Positions 51,322-60,778 of a DNA stretch of 64,000 bases are shown one piece after another. The first letter of the stretch is position 1, and every line of letters starts with the position of its first letter. Source of the stretch: Pseudomonas sp. N40(2020) (GTDB taxonomy: Bacteria > Pseudomonadota > Gammaproteobacteria > Pseudomonadales > Pseudomonadaceae); assembly GCF_014472415.1 (NCBI RefSeq), contig NZ_JACSZV010000027.1:23574-87573 (forward strand). The letters are read 5' to 3'. The translations under genes and the position numbers were made by a program. A model generated the notes under the pieces. The model was given only the letters and a program-made list of their open reading frames with translations, was not told where the DNA came from and did not search any database.

Positions 51322-52998
51322 ATGCATGCCACGCTGCGCCTGTTGATTACTTTTCTGCTGACGCTCCCTACGCTAAACGCCTACGCCGAATGCCCGAATT
51401 GGCCACCTGCCCAAGCCCAACGCGAAATCACCGCTCTGCAAAAACAGCTCGACCAATGGGACGACGCCTACCACCGCGAAGGCCGCTCATTGATTGCCGA
51501 CGAACTTTACGACCAGTCGCGCGTGCGGCTCAGCGAGTGGCGAGGCTGTTTCAAATCGCCAGCGACGATCGAGCCTGTGCGCACGGTCTCCGGCGCTGTC
51601 GCCCATCCAATCGCCCACACCGGCCTGGATAAACTTCACAAAGCCGAGGCCGTGCAAGCCTGGCTGCGTGATCGCCAAGGGGTATGGGTACAACCCAAGG
51701 TCGATGGCGTGGCGGTGACGCTGATTTATCGCGATGGACTTTTGCAGCAAGCGACCAGTCGCGGCGACGGCATCAGCGGACAGGACTGGACGGCGTCGGC
51801 GCGCATGATCGGCGCTATTCCTCAGCGACTGAAACAACCGCTGGATCTGCTCGTGCAGGGCGAACTCTATTGGCGTCTGACCGAGCATGTTCAGGCTCAA
51901 GCCGGCAGCGTCAACGCCCGCGCCACGGTGGCCGGCCTGATGAGACGCAAATCGCTGAGCGCTGAACAAGCCGCCGGGATCGGGCTGTTCGTTTGGGACT
52001 GGCCGCAAGGGCCAGCAGACTTGCCTGAAAGGTTATCGAGATTGGCGGCGCTGGGGTTCGCCGCAACAGAACCCTACAGCCATCCCGTCCCGCAATTCGT
52101 CGAGGCACAAGAATGGCGCGAGCATTGGTATCGCTCTCCCCTGCCATTCGCCACTGACGGTGTGGTTTTGCGCCAGAGCCGGCGCCCACCCGCCGAGCGC
52201 TGGCAGGCGCGTTCGCCGTACTGGGCCATCGCCTGGAAATATCCATTTGCCCAGGCACTGGCCGAAGTGCGCAAAGTGAATTTCAAGATCGGTCGCACCG
52301 GGCGCATCACGCCGGTGCTGGAACTGACGCCCGTCATGCTCGATGACCGGGAGATCAAACGGGTCAGCGCCGGCTCACTCAAACGCTGGCAGGAGCTGGA
52401 CATCCGCCCCGGCGATCAAGTGGCAATCAGTCTCGCCGGCCTGACGATTCCGCGACTCGACAGCGTTGTATGGCATAGCACTGAACGTGCGGAACTCAAA
52501 ATCCCCAGCGCCAGCGACTTTCATGCCTTGAGTTGCTGGCAACCTACACCCGGTTGCGAAAGTCAGTTTCTCGCCCGCCTGACCTGGCTCAGTGGCAAGC
52601 AAGGACTGGCCATGCCGCATTTCGGTCGCGGCACCTGGGAGAAACTTCTCGAAACAGGCCGTCTGAAAAACCTGCTGGATTGGTTGACCCTCGACGAGCC
52701 AGAGCTTGCTAACATTGCCGGCTTCGGCGAACGCAGCAGCGCGCGCCTGATGCACAGTATTCACAGCGCTCGCCAACGGCCGTTTGCCCAATGGCTCAAG
52801 GCCTTGGGTTTACCGGCGACCGGTCAGGCGCAACTCCCTGACTCGTGGCTGGTGCTGGCCCAACGTGACACCGAGCAATGGCAGGCAGAACCCGGCATCG
52901 GCCCCGGTCGCGCGGCGCAATTGAGCGCATTCTTCCGCGACCCGCAGGTGCTAGCCTTGAGCGAAACTTTACACGCCGCCGGAATTGACGGTTTCTGA
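51322..52998 (+). CDS. ligB: NAD-dependent DNA ligase LigB
   Basis: A 558-residue ligase of the short LigB type. The adenylated lysine is in VQPKVDGVAVTLIY (K-x-D-G, near residue 126), followed by the TSRGDGISGQDWT motif. The OB-fold and helix-hairpin-helix regions follow, but no BRCT domain and no four-Cys zinc finger. The first 22 residues (MHATLRLLITFLLTLPTLNAYA) look like a Sec signal peptide, as also in E. coli LigB, which is unusual for a DNA-acting enzyme. It stands alone, transcribed rightward. Confidence 0.92.
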   Translation: MHATLRLLITFLLTLPTLNAYAECPNWPPAQAQREITALQKQLDQWDDAYHREGRSLIADELYDQSRVRLSEWRGCFKSPATIEPVRTVSGAVAHPIAHTGLDKLHKAEAVQAWLRDRQGVWVQPKVDGVAVTLIYRDGLLQQATSRGDGISGQDWTASARMIGAIPQRLKQPLDLLVQGELYWRLTEHVQAQAGSVNARATVAGLMRRKSLSAEQAAGIGLFVWDWPQGPADLPERLSRLAALGFAATEPYSHPVPQFVEAQEWREHWYRSPLPFATDGVVLRQSRRPPAERWQARSPYWAIAWKYPFAQALAEVRKVNFKIGRTGRITPVLELTPVMLDDREIKRVSAGSLKRWQELDIRPGDQVAISLAGLTIPRLDSVVWHSTERAELKIPSASDFHALSCWQPTPGCESQFLARLTWLSGKQGLAMPHFGRGTWEKLLETGRLKNLLDWLTLDEPELANIAGFGERSSARLMHSIHSARQRPFAQWLKALGLPATGQAQLPDSWLVLAQRDTEQWQAEPGIGPGRAAQLSAFFRDPQVLALSETLHAAGIDGF

Positions 52999-53095
52999 AC
53001 ATGCAATCCCGGCACGCCGGGAACCCGTCGGCCACTGAGGCGCTCCAACAGCGCAGTGCCCAACCGACCCGATTGTCTTTGCACATGGAGCTTTT

Positions 53096-53491
53096 ATGAA
53101 ATTTCTCGCACCGCTCGCCCTGCTCACCCTCTGCGCCGCCATGGCCGCTCCCGTGATGGCCGACGAAGATGCTCCGGGCCTGACCGGTTGCGCTGCCAAG
53201 AAGCAGGGCATCATCAACCAGATCGAACAGGCCAAGTCGCGCGGTAATGCCGATCAGGAGGCGGGCCTGGAAACTGCTCTGCGTGAGGTCACCGAGCATT
53301 GCACCGACGCAGGCCTGAAAAAGGAACGCGAGAACAAGGTGCTGGAAGCCAAGCACGAAGTCAGCCAGCGCCAGGCTGACCTCGACAAAGCCATGAAGAG
53401 AGGCGACCCGGAAAAGATCGACAAGCGCAAAAACAAGCTCGCCGAGTCGCGTAAAGAGTTGCAGGACGCGCTGGATCAGATCGATAAGTAA
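53096..53491 (+). CDS. DUF1090 (YqjC-like) periplasmic protein
   Basis: A 131-residue protein with signal peptide MKFLAPLALLTLCAAMAAPVMA. The mature part is almost entirely charged helix, predicted to form a coiled coil (ENKVLEAKHEVSQRQADLDKAMKRGDPEKIDKRKNKLAESRKELQDALDQI). Two cysteines (GCAAKK, EHCTDAG) are typical of DUF1090. Function is unknown. A bidirectional terminator separates it from the convergent cytochrome gene. Confidence 0.88.
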   Translation: MKFLAPLALLTLCAAMAAPVMADEDAPGLTGCAAKKQGIINQIEQAKSRGNADQEAGLETALREVTEHCTDAGLKKERENKVLEAKHEVSQRQADLDKAMKRGDPEKIDKRKNKLAESRKELQDALDQIDK

Positions 53492-53497
53492 AAAATC

Positions 53498-53522
53498 AAA
53501 AGATCGCAGGCTGTGATCTTTT
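53498..53522. terminator. Bidirectional terminator between DUF1090 and the cytochrome gene
   Basis: AAAAGATC pairs with GATCTTTT and the stem continues inward through CA/TG with one G-U pair. Confidence 0.85.
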
Positions 53523-53527
53523 AAATC

Positions 53528-53977
53528 TCAATGATCGCGAAACTCTTTATGGCAAGCGCTGCAGGCATCTTCGACTTTCTGCACCGCAGGCCCGAGATTA
53601 CTGGCCTTGTAAGGCTGAACCTTGCTGGCGATCACCAATTCACCGGTGGCCGCTTCAAGGTTGCGAGCCATTTCCTGAAAGCGGGCCTGCTTTTGCCAGA
53701 CATCGTCCTTGGCACTGGTGTGATCTTCTTCGCGAACCTGCGGAAAATGCTTCCACGGCTCATGGGACAGCGCATCGAGTTTCACCGCACCCTCGGCGAA
53801 TTTCGGTCCGTCGAATGGAATGCGTCCACGCAACATGCCACCCAGGTCTTCGCCGGTGTTGAGCATCTGTTTGAAGATCGCCTTGCGTTGCCCCAGCGGA
53901 GAATTCGGATCGACACCGCCACAGGCGGACAAGGTCAGACAGGCCAGCAATACAACAGAAATACGTTTAAGAGTCAT
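53528..53977 (-). CDS. Cytochrome c'-type lipoprotein
   Basis: A 149-residue protein. The signal ends LACLTLSACGG, a lipobox with Cys at residue 19, so it is probably anchored in the outer or inner membrane. The C-terminal heme site CSACHKEF (CxxCH) close to the end, after a four-helix pattern beginning QRKAIFKQML, marks the cytochrome c'/c556 family. Such proteins transfer electrons or bind gases in the periplasm. It is convergent with the DUF1090 gene and divergent from mltA. Confidence 0.88.
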   Translation of the reverse strand: MTLKRISVVLLACLTLSACGGVDPNSPLGQRKAIFKQMLNTGEDLGGMLRGRIPFDGPKFAEGAVKLDALSHEPWKHFPQVREEDHTSAKDDVWQKQARFQEMARNLEAATGELVIASKVQPYKASNLGPAVQKVEDACSACHKEFRDH

Positions 53978-54105
53978 GGTGGCTTCAGGTCACGGAAATC
54001 GGCGGCCAGTATCCCCGCGTCACCGATAAACACCAATAGCCCTATTAAAAATACGGGTTGCTTGAGCGCATGGAGCACTGAGGCAACCGGCATAGGAATC
54101 ACTGC

Positions 54106-55278
54106 ATGAACAGCCGTTTCAAGGCCTGGCGTCACCCACTGATCACGACCCTGCCATTGCTGGCCATTCTTGCCGGCTGCACCGGTGGCGACAGCGCCAA
54201 GCCGAAAACCCATGCGCTAGCCACTTATTCCACCGCGACGTGGGAAGCACTGCCGGCGGTGTCCGACAGCGATCTGGTCGCCGGTTTCGGTTCGTGGCGC
54301 AGCGCCTGTACTCGACTCAAGGCCGATCCGGTCTGGGGCACTACCTGCGCAGCGGCAGCCAACGTGCCGCAGAGCGCCAACGAGATCCGCGCCTTTCTGA
54401 AACAGAACCTTGATGTCTTCGGCCTGCGCGCGGAGAACGACAACCCCAACGGTCTGATCACCGGCTACTACGAGCCGGTCTACCCCGGCAGCCTTACGCC
54501 AACCGAAACGGCGAACGTACCGGTTTACGGCGTGCCCGAGGACATGATCATTGTTTCGCTGGACAGTATTTATCCGGAGCTTAAAGGCAAGCGCCTGCGC
54601 GGGCGCCTGGAAGGTCGGGTGCTCAAGCCGTACGACGACTCAGCGACCATTGAATCGAAAGGCGTGAAAGCACCGGTGGTGGCCTACCTCACTGACCCGA
54701 TGAACCTGCAATTCCTGCAGATCCAGGGTTCCGGGCGGATCCAGACACAAGACGGGAAACAGCTCCGCATCGCCTACGCCGACCAAAACGGCCATCCGTA
54801 CCGGCCCATCGGCCGCTGGCTGGTCGAGCAAGGCGAGCTGAAAAAAGAAGACGTGACCATGGGCGCGATCAGCAACTGGGCCAAGGCCAACCCGTCGCGC
54901 ATCCCGGAACTGCTGGGCAGCAACCCGAGCTACGTGTTCTTCACCCGTAACCCCGACAGCAACGAAGGCCCGCGCGGATCGCTGAACGTGCCACTCACGG
55001 CCGGCTACAGCGCTGCAGTGGATCGCAAGGTTATTCCGTTGGGCAGCCTGTTGTGGCTATCGACCACGCGCCCCGATGGCACGGCACTGGTGCGGCCAGT
55101 GGCAGCGCAGGATACCGGCGGTGCGATTGCCGGCGAGGTGCGTGCGGATCTGTTCTGGGGCACCGGTGATGCGGCCGGGCAATTGGCCGGGGACATGAAA
55201 CAGCAGGGGCAGATCTGGATGCTCTGGCCAAAAGGCGCGGCGTTGCCGCAAGTGCCGCAGGTGGCAGATAAGCCATAA
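54106..55278 (+). CDS. mltA: Membrane-bound lytic murein transglycosylase A
   Basis: A 390-residue lipoprotein. The signal ends LPLLAILAGCTGG with lipid-accepting Cys. The MltA core is recognisable from ENDNPNGLITGYYEPVYPGSLT, FLQIQGSGRIQ, GRWLVEQGEL, PSYVFF and the 3D-domain VAAQDTGGAIAGEVRADLFWG. The catalytic aspartate is expected in this last region. It cleaves peptidoglycan from the outer membrane. It is divergent from the cytochrome gene. Confidence 0.94.
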   Translation: MNSRFKAWRHPLITTLPLLAILAGCTGGDSAKPKTHALATYSTATWEALPAVSDSDLVAGFGSWRSACTRLKADPVWGTTCAAAANVPQSANEIRAFLKQNLDVFGLRAENDNPNGLITGYYEPVYPGSLTPTETANVPVYGVPEDMIIVSLDSIYPELKGKRLRGRLEGRVLKPYDDSATIESKGVKAPVVAYLTDPMNLQFLQIQGSGRIQTQDGKQLRIAYADQNGHPYRPIGRWLVEQGELKKEDVTMGAISNWAKANPSRIPELLGSNPSYVFFTRNPDSNEGPRGSLNVPLTAGYSAAVDRKVIPLGSLLWLSTTRPDGTALVRPVAAQDTGGAIAGEVRADLFWGTGDAAGQLAGDMKQQGQIWMLWPKGAALPQVPQVADKP

Positions 55279-55283
55279 AAGCA

Positions 55284-55356
55284 AAAGATCGCCGCCTGCG
55301 GCAGCGCCTACAGGGAAACGCGAAGTCCTCTGTAGGAGCTGCCGCAGGCGGCGATC
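55284..55356. repeat. REPIN of the GTAGGAGCTGCCGCAGG type
   Basis: GATCGCCGCCTGCGGCAGCG and its inverted partner CTGTAGGAGCTGCCGCAGGC flank a short spacer. The same subtype occurs at the right edge of the window. Confidence 0.88.
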
Positions 55357-55372
55357 TCTTGATCCTGTTTTT

Positions 55373-55756
55373 CTACACGGACACAAAGAAGAACGAAGCA
55401 ATCAACCCCATCCCCACTAACCACACCAGCGAACGCAGAACCGCCCAGTCCGCCAGGTAGCAGATGATGTACAGCAGGCGACTGGTGATAAACAGTACCG
55501 CCAGCACATTCACCGTCACCAGCTCCGCAGTCCCCACCAGATGCGCGACGATCACCGCCACGGCAAACGCCGGCATCACTTCGAAACTGTTCAGTTGCGC
55601 CGCATGCGCCCGCCGGGCCACACCATCAACGCTGTCGAGAAAATCCCGGGGATCGTGATTGTCCCTCAGCCTGAAACCGCCCGAGGCCTTGGCCACAATC
55701 GTGCACACATACGGCAAGAAGATCGCGATCAACACACACCACAGAGCCACCGTCAT
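55373..55756 (-). CDS. MAPEG family membrane protein
   Basis: A 127-residue protein with four hydrophobic segments. The family pattern is seen in DSVDGVARRAHAAQLNSFEVMPAFAVAVIVAHLVGTAELVTVNVLAVLFITSRLLYIICYLADW, including the conserved Arg-x-x-x-x-N-x-x-E. Bacterial MAPEG members may conjugate glutathione to lipophilic compounds, but most are untested. It follows the EamA transporter gene by 39 nt on the same strand, so the two are probably an operon. Confidence 0.9.
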   Translation of the reverse strand: MTVALWCVLIAIFLPYVCTIVAKASGGFRLRDNHDPRDFLDSVDGVARRAHAAQLNSFEVMPAFAVAVIVAHLVGTAELVTVNVLAVLFITSRLLYIICYLADWAVLRSLVWLVGMGLIASFFFVSV

Positions 55757-55795
55757 AACGCCGTCCTTTGTTCGAGTTATAGAATTCGCGGGCGG

Positions 55796-56629
55796 TCAGA
55801 ACTTCATCACCAGCATGCCGATCAGCACCAACCCACAGGCTAAGAGCCGTGGCCGGCCAAAAGGTTCTTTCAGGTAGCGCATGCCGAACAGCACCACCAG
55901 AATCACACTGATCTCGCGCAACGCCGCCGCTTCCGCAATAGAGCCCAACTGCATCGCCCATAGCACCAGAGCGTAGCTGAACAACACGCAGAATCCGACC
56001 GTCAGCCCCAGCTTCCATTGTTCACGCCAGAACTGCATGAACGCCGGGCGTTTGGCGACCCACGCCAGCAGCGGAAACGGCCAGGCGCTGAGTAGCGTGA
56101 CCCAGACCAGATAATCCAGCGGATGCGACCAGCGCCGCAGCGCCTGCCCATCGATGTAGGTGTAGCTACCGATACACAGGCCAATCAGCGCCACCACCGG
56201 CAGCATTGACCATGGCAAATGCTTCCCGCCACCGCCCTGCCACAGCAGGCAAACCATGCCGAATGGAATCAGCATGATCCCGAAGATCTGCTGCGTGGTC
56301 AGCACTTCACCGGCAAAGATCAGGGTCAGCGCCAGCACCACCAGCGGCGACAAACCACGCATCAACGGATAGACCAGCCCGAGGTCGCCGACCCGATAGG
56401 CCTGAATCAGCAGATAGCGATAGAGCAACTCGAAGGCTGCCGAAGCGAGAATCCACGGCCAGATCTGCGCAGGCGGCAAACTCACGAAGGGCAGCGCAAC
56501 GGCGACAACCAGCAGCGCAACGGTGTCCATGCACGCCACCACCAGCAGCCGTTCGGCGCTGAATTTGATCAGGGTATTCCACGCCGCATGCAACAGCGCC
56601 GCCACCAACACCAGAGCTGTCGCCAACAC
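55796..56629 (-). CDS. EamA/DMT-family transporter
   Basis: A 277-residue membrane protein with about ten hydrophobic segments in two EamA-like halves. The first half is recognised by LLHAAWNTLIKFS and YRVGDLGLVYPLMRGLSPLVVLALTLIFAGEVLTTQQIFGIMLIPFG. Carriers of this family export metabolites or amino acids; the substrate is unknown. It lies upstream of the MAPEG gene and is divergent from the antiporter. Confidence 0.88.
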   Translation of the reverse strand: MLATALVLVAALLHAAWNTLIKFSAERLLVVACMDTVALLVVAVALPFVSLPPAQIWPWILASAAFELLYRYLLIQAYRVGDLGLVYPLMRGLSPLVVLALTLIFAGEVLTTQQIFGIMLIPFGMVCLLWQGGGGKHLPWSMLPVVALIGLCIGSYTYIDGQALRRWSHPLDYLVWVTLLSAWPFPLLAWVAKRPAFMQFWREQWKLGLTVGFCVLFSYALVLWAMQLGSIAEAAALREISVILVVLFGMRYLKEPFGRPRLLACGLVLIGMLVMKF

Positions 56630-56786
56630 GTTTCACTCCTTGATTTTTATGGTTGACCCTACACCAATGTGTGCGGCTGACCAACTGAGAGGACACAGTT
56701 GTGTCCCCGCCCCGAATCAGCCCATCCAACCCTTGCCCCGAAGAATCGGTGCGCTGTCTTTCCACTCCTCATCCAAAGGACCCCGG

Positions 56787-58049
56787 ATGCTTGAACTCGT
56801 AGCCGCTTTCATCTGCCTCACCACCCTCCTCACCTTCGTCAATTTCCGCTTCATCGGCCTGCCACCCACCATCGGCGTGATGGTCACCGCTCTGCTGTTC
56901 TCCCTGCTGCTGCAAGGCCTGAGCCTGCTCGGCTATCCCGGCCTCGAAGAACGCGTGGAGCAACTGATCGGCCAGATCGACTTCGGCGATCTGCTGATGA
57001 ACTGGATGCTCTCGTTCCTGCTGTTTGCCGGCGCCCTGCACGTCAACCTGAACGACCTGCGCAGCTACCGCTGGCCCATCGGCCTGCTGGCAACCTTCGG
57101 TGTGCTGATCGCCACCGCCGTGATCGGCAGCCTCGCCTATTACATTTTTGCCCTGTTCGGCTGGCACGTGAGCTTCCTCTACTGCCTGCTTTTCGGCGCA
57201 CTGATTTCCCCGACCGACCCGATCGCGGTGCTCGGCGTATTGCGTACCGCCAACGCTTCGAAACCACTGAAAACCACGATCGTCGGCGAGTCACTGTTCA
57301 ACGACGGCACTGCGGTTGTGGTATTCACCGTGTTGCTGGGCATCGCCCAACTCGGCGAGACCCCGACCGTCGGCGCCACCGCCATGCTGTTCGCTCACGA
57401 AGCCATCGGCGGTGTGCTGTTCGGTGGGCTGATCGGTTATCTGGTCTACCTGATGATCAAGAGCATCGAGCAACACCAGATCGAAGTGATGCTGACCCTG
57501 GCACTGGTGATCGGCGGTTCGGCGATGGCGTCCGAGCTGCACGTCTCCGCGCCGATTGCGATGGTGGTCGCCGGTCTGATCATCGGTAACCTGGGCCGCA
57601 ACCTGGCGATGAATGACATGACGCGCAAATACCTCGACGGCTTCTGGGAGCTGCTCGATGACATGCTCAACGCGCTGCTGTTTGCGTTGATCGGTATGGA
57701 ACTGTTGCTGCTGCCGTTCAACTGGTTGCATGTGGCAGCGGCAAGTTTGCTGGCGGTGGCGATTCTGTTGTCACGTCTGCTGACCGTGGCCCCGGCGATC
57801 CTGCTGCTGCGGCGCTGGCGCACAGTGCCGAGCGGCACCATCCGGATCCTGACGTGGGGCGGTTTGCGCGGTGGTGTTTCAGTGGCACTGGCGCTGGCCC
57901 TGCCGCTGGGCGCGGAACGTGATCTGCTGCTAAGCATCACCTACATCGTGGTGCTGTCGTCGATCCTGTTGCAGGGTCTGACCATCGGCAAACTGGTCAA
58001 GCACGCGACTCGCAACGAGCCGGGTGATGTGACGCAACCCGCACACTGA
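56787..58049 (+). CDS. CPA1-type Na+/H+ antiporter
   Basis: A 420-residue cation:proton antiporter with about 11 to 13 membrane segments. The CPA1 core is GALISPTDPIAVLGVLRTANASKPLKTTIVGESLFNDGTAVVVFTVLLGIAQ, in which the Asp and the Asn-Asp pair are the expected ion-binding residues. LTWGGLRGGVSVALALALP near the end is also characteristic. The start at 56787 follows AAAGGA by 6 nt. It has no long cytoplasmic C-terminus, ending shortly after the last segment. Confidence 0.92.
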   Translation: MLELVAAFICLTTLLTFVNFRFIGLPPTIGVMVTALLFSLLLQGLSLLGYPGLEERVEQLIGQIDFGDLLMNWMLSFLLFAGALHVNLNDLRSYRWPIGLLATFGVLIATAVIGSLAYYIFALFGWHVSFLYCLLFGALISPTDPIAVLGVLRTANASKPLKTTIVGESLFNDGTAVVVFTVLLGIAQLGETPTVGATAMLFAHEAIGGVLFGGLIGYLVYLMIKSIEQHQIEVMLTLALVIGGSAMASELHVSAPIAMVVAGLIIGNLGRNLAMNDMTRKYLDGFWELLDDMLNALLFALIGMELLLLPFNWLHVAAASLLAVAILLSRLLTVAPAILLLRRWRTVPSGTIRILTWGGLRGGVSVALALALPLGAERDLLLSITYIVVLSSILLQGLTIGKLVKHATRNEPGDVTQPAH

Positions 58050-58079
58050 CGCCTCAACGCGGCACCGTCGCGGAGCCCT

Positions 58080-58943
58080 TCACGACGCACTGCCCAGCAG
58101 GTCAAGCAGATGCCGCATCGCCAACGGGCGGTGCGGTGTCGAACCATGCATCACCACCAACTCCCGCGTGTAACGCTGCCCGCCGTCCACCGGCATGACG
58201 CACAAGCCGTCCAGTGCCATCCCTGCCCATTGCGGCACCAGCGATACGCCCATCCCCTGTGCGACCAGCATGACGATGGTCTCCAGCGCATCCAGTTCGC
58301 ACAGCACATTCGGCTCGATACTTTGTTCATCGAGGTAGCGCTGGGCAATCTGCCCACCCCAAGAGCGCGCGTCATAACGAATGAATGGATGTTCGCGCAG
58401 CAGCGCTTCAAGTGACTGCCCGGCATGCCTGGCCGGGGCAACCAGAATCAGCGGCTCGACCTTGAGCACAGTCAGCGCCAAGGCTTTCGGCGGCTGGAAC
58501 GGTGGCCTGACCAGAATCGCCGCGTCCAGCTCCCCAGCGAGCACCTTCTCGTAAAGACTTTTTGAATCGCCGGGGGTGATCTTCAGCTTCAAATCCGGTG
58601 CCGAAAGCGCCAGTCGCTCGATCAAGCCCGGCAACACGCCGGTCAGCGCGGTGGAAATGGCACCGATTGTCACTTCACCGAACAGCCCATCGTGGTGCAG
58701 GTCGCCGTGTAACTCTTGCGCCAGTTCGATGATTGCCCTGATCTTCGGCAGGATCAGCAAGCATTGGTCCGAGGACCGGGCGGCGTGCGCGGTACGCAGC
58801 AGTAACGTGCAACCCAGCGCGCGTTCGAGCGCCTGGACTCGCTGACTGATTGCTGCCGCCGTGCGATTTTCTCGCCGCGCGGCCGCCGCAATCGAACCGG
58901 CTTCAACCACCGCGACCAAACTGTTCAAGAACCTGACATCCAT
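58080..58943 (-). CDS. LysR-family transcriptional regulator
   Basis: A 287-residue regulator. The N-terminal winged helix (FLNSLVAVVEAGSIAAAARRENRTAAAISQRVQALERALGCTLLLRT) is typical LysR. The effector domain follows (VTIGAISTALTGVLPGLIERL, DAAILVRPPFQPPKALALTVLKVEPLILVAP). It is divergent from the VOC-protein gene and so may control it or the following symporter. The ligand is unknown. Confidence 0.92.
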   Translation of the reverse strand: MDVRFLNSLVAVVEAGSIAAAARRENRTAAAISQRVQALERALGCTLLLRTAHAARSSDQCLLILPKIRAIIELAQELHGDLHHDGLFGEVTIGAISTALTGVLPGLIERLALSAPDLKLKITPGDSKSLYEKVLAGELDAAILVRPPFQPPKALALTVLKVEPLILVAPARHAGQSLEALLREHPFIRYDARSWGGQIAQRYLDEQSIEPNVLCELDALETIVMLVAQGMGVSLVPQWAGMALDGLCVMPVDGGQRYTRELVVMHGSTPHRPLAMRHLLDLLGSAS

Positions 58944-59034
58944 AAGTTTTCCTTTCGCTCAGAACAAGGCGAAGCCGTTATGCCCCGCCGCACGGTCTGT
59001 TTACCCTGAGCGCTCCTTCACTTGGGGACATCAC

Positions 59035-59448
59035 ATGAACAGACCTTTTCACGCTGCATACCATGTTTGCGACCTGGAACAGGCGCGGACTTTTTATCGA
59101 GATGTGTTGGGCTGCACCGAAGGCCGCAGTACCGAGACCTGGGTCGACTTCGATTTTTTCGGCAATCAGATCTCGCTGCACGTGGGCACGCCTTTTGCCA
59201 CCACGCGCACCGGCCAAGTCGGCGAGCACAAAGTGCTGATGCCACACATTGGCGTCGTGCTGCCGCTGGAGGAGTGGCTGGCGTTGGCCGAGCGCCTGAA
59301 CCGCCTAGGCACTGTTTTTGAAATTCCACCGGTAATCCGCTTCGCCGGCGAACCCGGCGAGCAGCGCACGATGTTCTTTCTCGACCCCAGCGGCAACCCG
59401 ATTGAGGTCAAGGGTTTCAAGGATTTCGCCGGTCTTTTCGCACACTGA
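59035..59448 (+). CDS. VOC (glyoxalase/bleomycin-resistance fold) protein
   Basis: A 137-residue VOC-superfamily protein. Both beta-alpha-beta repeats are visible: FHAAYHVCDLEQARTFYRDVLGCTEG and HIGVVLPLEEWLALAERL, and it ends GEQRTMFFLDPSGNPIEVKGFKD, where His and Glu are plausible metal ligands. The substrate cannot be assigned. The start at 59035 follows TTGGGGACATCAC. It is divergent from the LysR gene and 38 nt before the symporter, suggesting a small regulated unit. Confidence 0.87.
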   Translation: MNRPFHAAYHVCDLEQARTFYRDVLGCTEGRSTETWVDFDFFGNQISLHVGTPFATTRTGQVGEHKVLMPHIGVVLPLEEWLALAERLNRLGTVFEIPPVIRFAGEPGEQRTMFFLDPSGNPIEVKGFKDFAGLFAH

Positions 59449-59486
59449 GCTTCCCCCCAACAAACACAAGAAAAAAGGGGCAAAAC

Positions 59487-60776
59487 ATGACTACCAGGAA
59501 ACCTACCAGCCTTGTCACCCGCATCATGATCGGGCTGGCGGCCGGTATAATCGTCGGCATCCTTCTCAACCAGTTTCCCGAACACAAGCTCTGGTTCATC
59601 GACAACCTGCTGCAACCGGCAGGCGATCTGTTCATCAGACTGATGAAGATGATCGTCGTACCGCTGGTCTTTGCGTGCATGGTGGTCGGCATTGCCGGGG
59701 CAGGCAGCACCAAGGCTCTGGGGCGAGTCGGGATCAAGACGCTGGTGTATTTCTTCACGATCACCAGCATCGCCATTGTCTTCGGCCTGGTCGTCGGCAA
59801 TGTATTCCAACCGGGTGCTGGAGCCGACTTCAGCAGTACGCTGCAGTCGCCGGTGTCCGGTCTGGTCAGCACGGGCGAAACGCAGAACCTGGGCCGCACC
59901 CTGGTCAACATCGTTCCGGACAACATCGTGCTGGCCATGTCCCAGGGCAAACTGCTGTCAGTGCTGTTTTTCGCCATCCTGTTCGGCTGCGCCTTGTCGA
60001 TGCTGCCAGAACAGCAAAAAGCACCGTTGATCGCCGTGATGCAGGCAGTCTCGGACACCATGTTCAAGGTCACGCATCTGGTCATGCACTATTCGCCGAT
60101 CGGGATCTTCGGCCTGATCGGGGTGACCGTGGCCAGTTTCGGTCTCAGTGCCTTGCTGCCGCTGGCCAAGCTGATTGGCATCACCTATGTGGCGGTACTT
60201 CTGTTCGCGCTGTGCGTGCTGGGAGTAGTGGCGCGAATGGCCGGCGTCAGGTTTTTCCACCTTGTGCGAGAGATCCGCAGTGAGCTGCTACTGGCTTACA
60301 GCAGCGCCGCCTCGGCCACGGTGATGCCGCAACTGATCGAGAAAATGGAGCGATATGGGGCGCCACGCCCAATCACCAGCATGGTCATTCCACTGGGTTA
60401 CTCGTTCAATCTCGACGGCGCTTCACTGTTCGCCGGGCTGGGCACGCTGTTCATCGCCCAGGCCTACGGCATCGACCTGGGTCTGGCCGACCAGGCGATG
60501 CTGGTGCTGATCATGGTGTTGACGTCCAAAGGCGCGGCGGGGGTTCCGGGCTTCATGTTCATCATCCTGACCGCCACCCTGACCGCCGCCGGCTTGCCAG
60601 TGGAAGGCGTGGCCATCATCGCCGGTGTCTACCGATTGATGGACATGCCGGTGACCGCGCTCAATGTGTTGGGCAACGCCTTGGCGCCGCTGGTCATCGC
60701 TCGCTGGGAAGGACAGCTCAAGGCCCCTGAGAGCGAGCCGGTTACAGAACCGCTCAGCCCGCCGTTCAAGGCCTGA
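59487..60776 (+). CDS. Dicarboxylate/amino acid:cation symporter
   Basis: A 429-residue DAACS (GltP/DctA-type) transporter with about eight membrane segments and two re-entrant loops. Family motifs are FIRLMKMIVVPLVFACMVVGIAGAG, the serine-rich hairpin LLAYSSAASATVMPQL, SMVIPLGYSFNLDGASLF and TSKGAAGVPGFMFIIL. It takes up glutamate, aspartate or C4-dicarboxylates with sodium or protons. It follows the VOC gene by 38 nt. It converges with the YfdC-like gene, only 2 nt separating the stops. Confidence 0.93.
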   Translation: MTTRKPTSLVTRIMIGLAAGIIVGILLNQFPEHKLWFIDNLLQPAGDLFIRLMKMIVVPLVFACMVVGIAGAGSTKALGRVGIKTLVYFFTITSIAIVFGLVVGNVFQPGAGADFSSTLQSPVSGLVSTGETQNLGRTLVNIVPDNIVLAMSQGKLLSVLFFAILFGCALSMLPEQQKAPLIAVMQAVSDTMFKVTHLVMHYSPIGIFGLIGVTVASFGLSALLPLAKLIGITYVAVLLFALCVLGVVARMAGVRFFHLVREIRSELLLAYSSAASATVMPQLIEKMERYGAPRPITSMVIPLGYSFNLDGASLFAGLGTLFIAQAYGIDLGLADQAMLVLIMVLTSKGAAGVPGFMFIILTATLTAAGLPVEGVAIIAGVYRLMDMPVTALNVLGNALAPLVIARWEGQLKAPESEPVTEPLSPPFKA

Positions 60777-60778
60777 AA

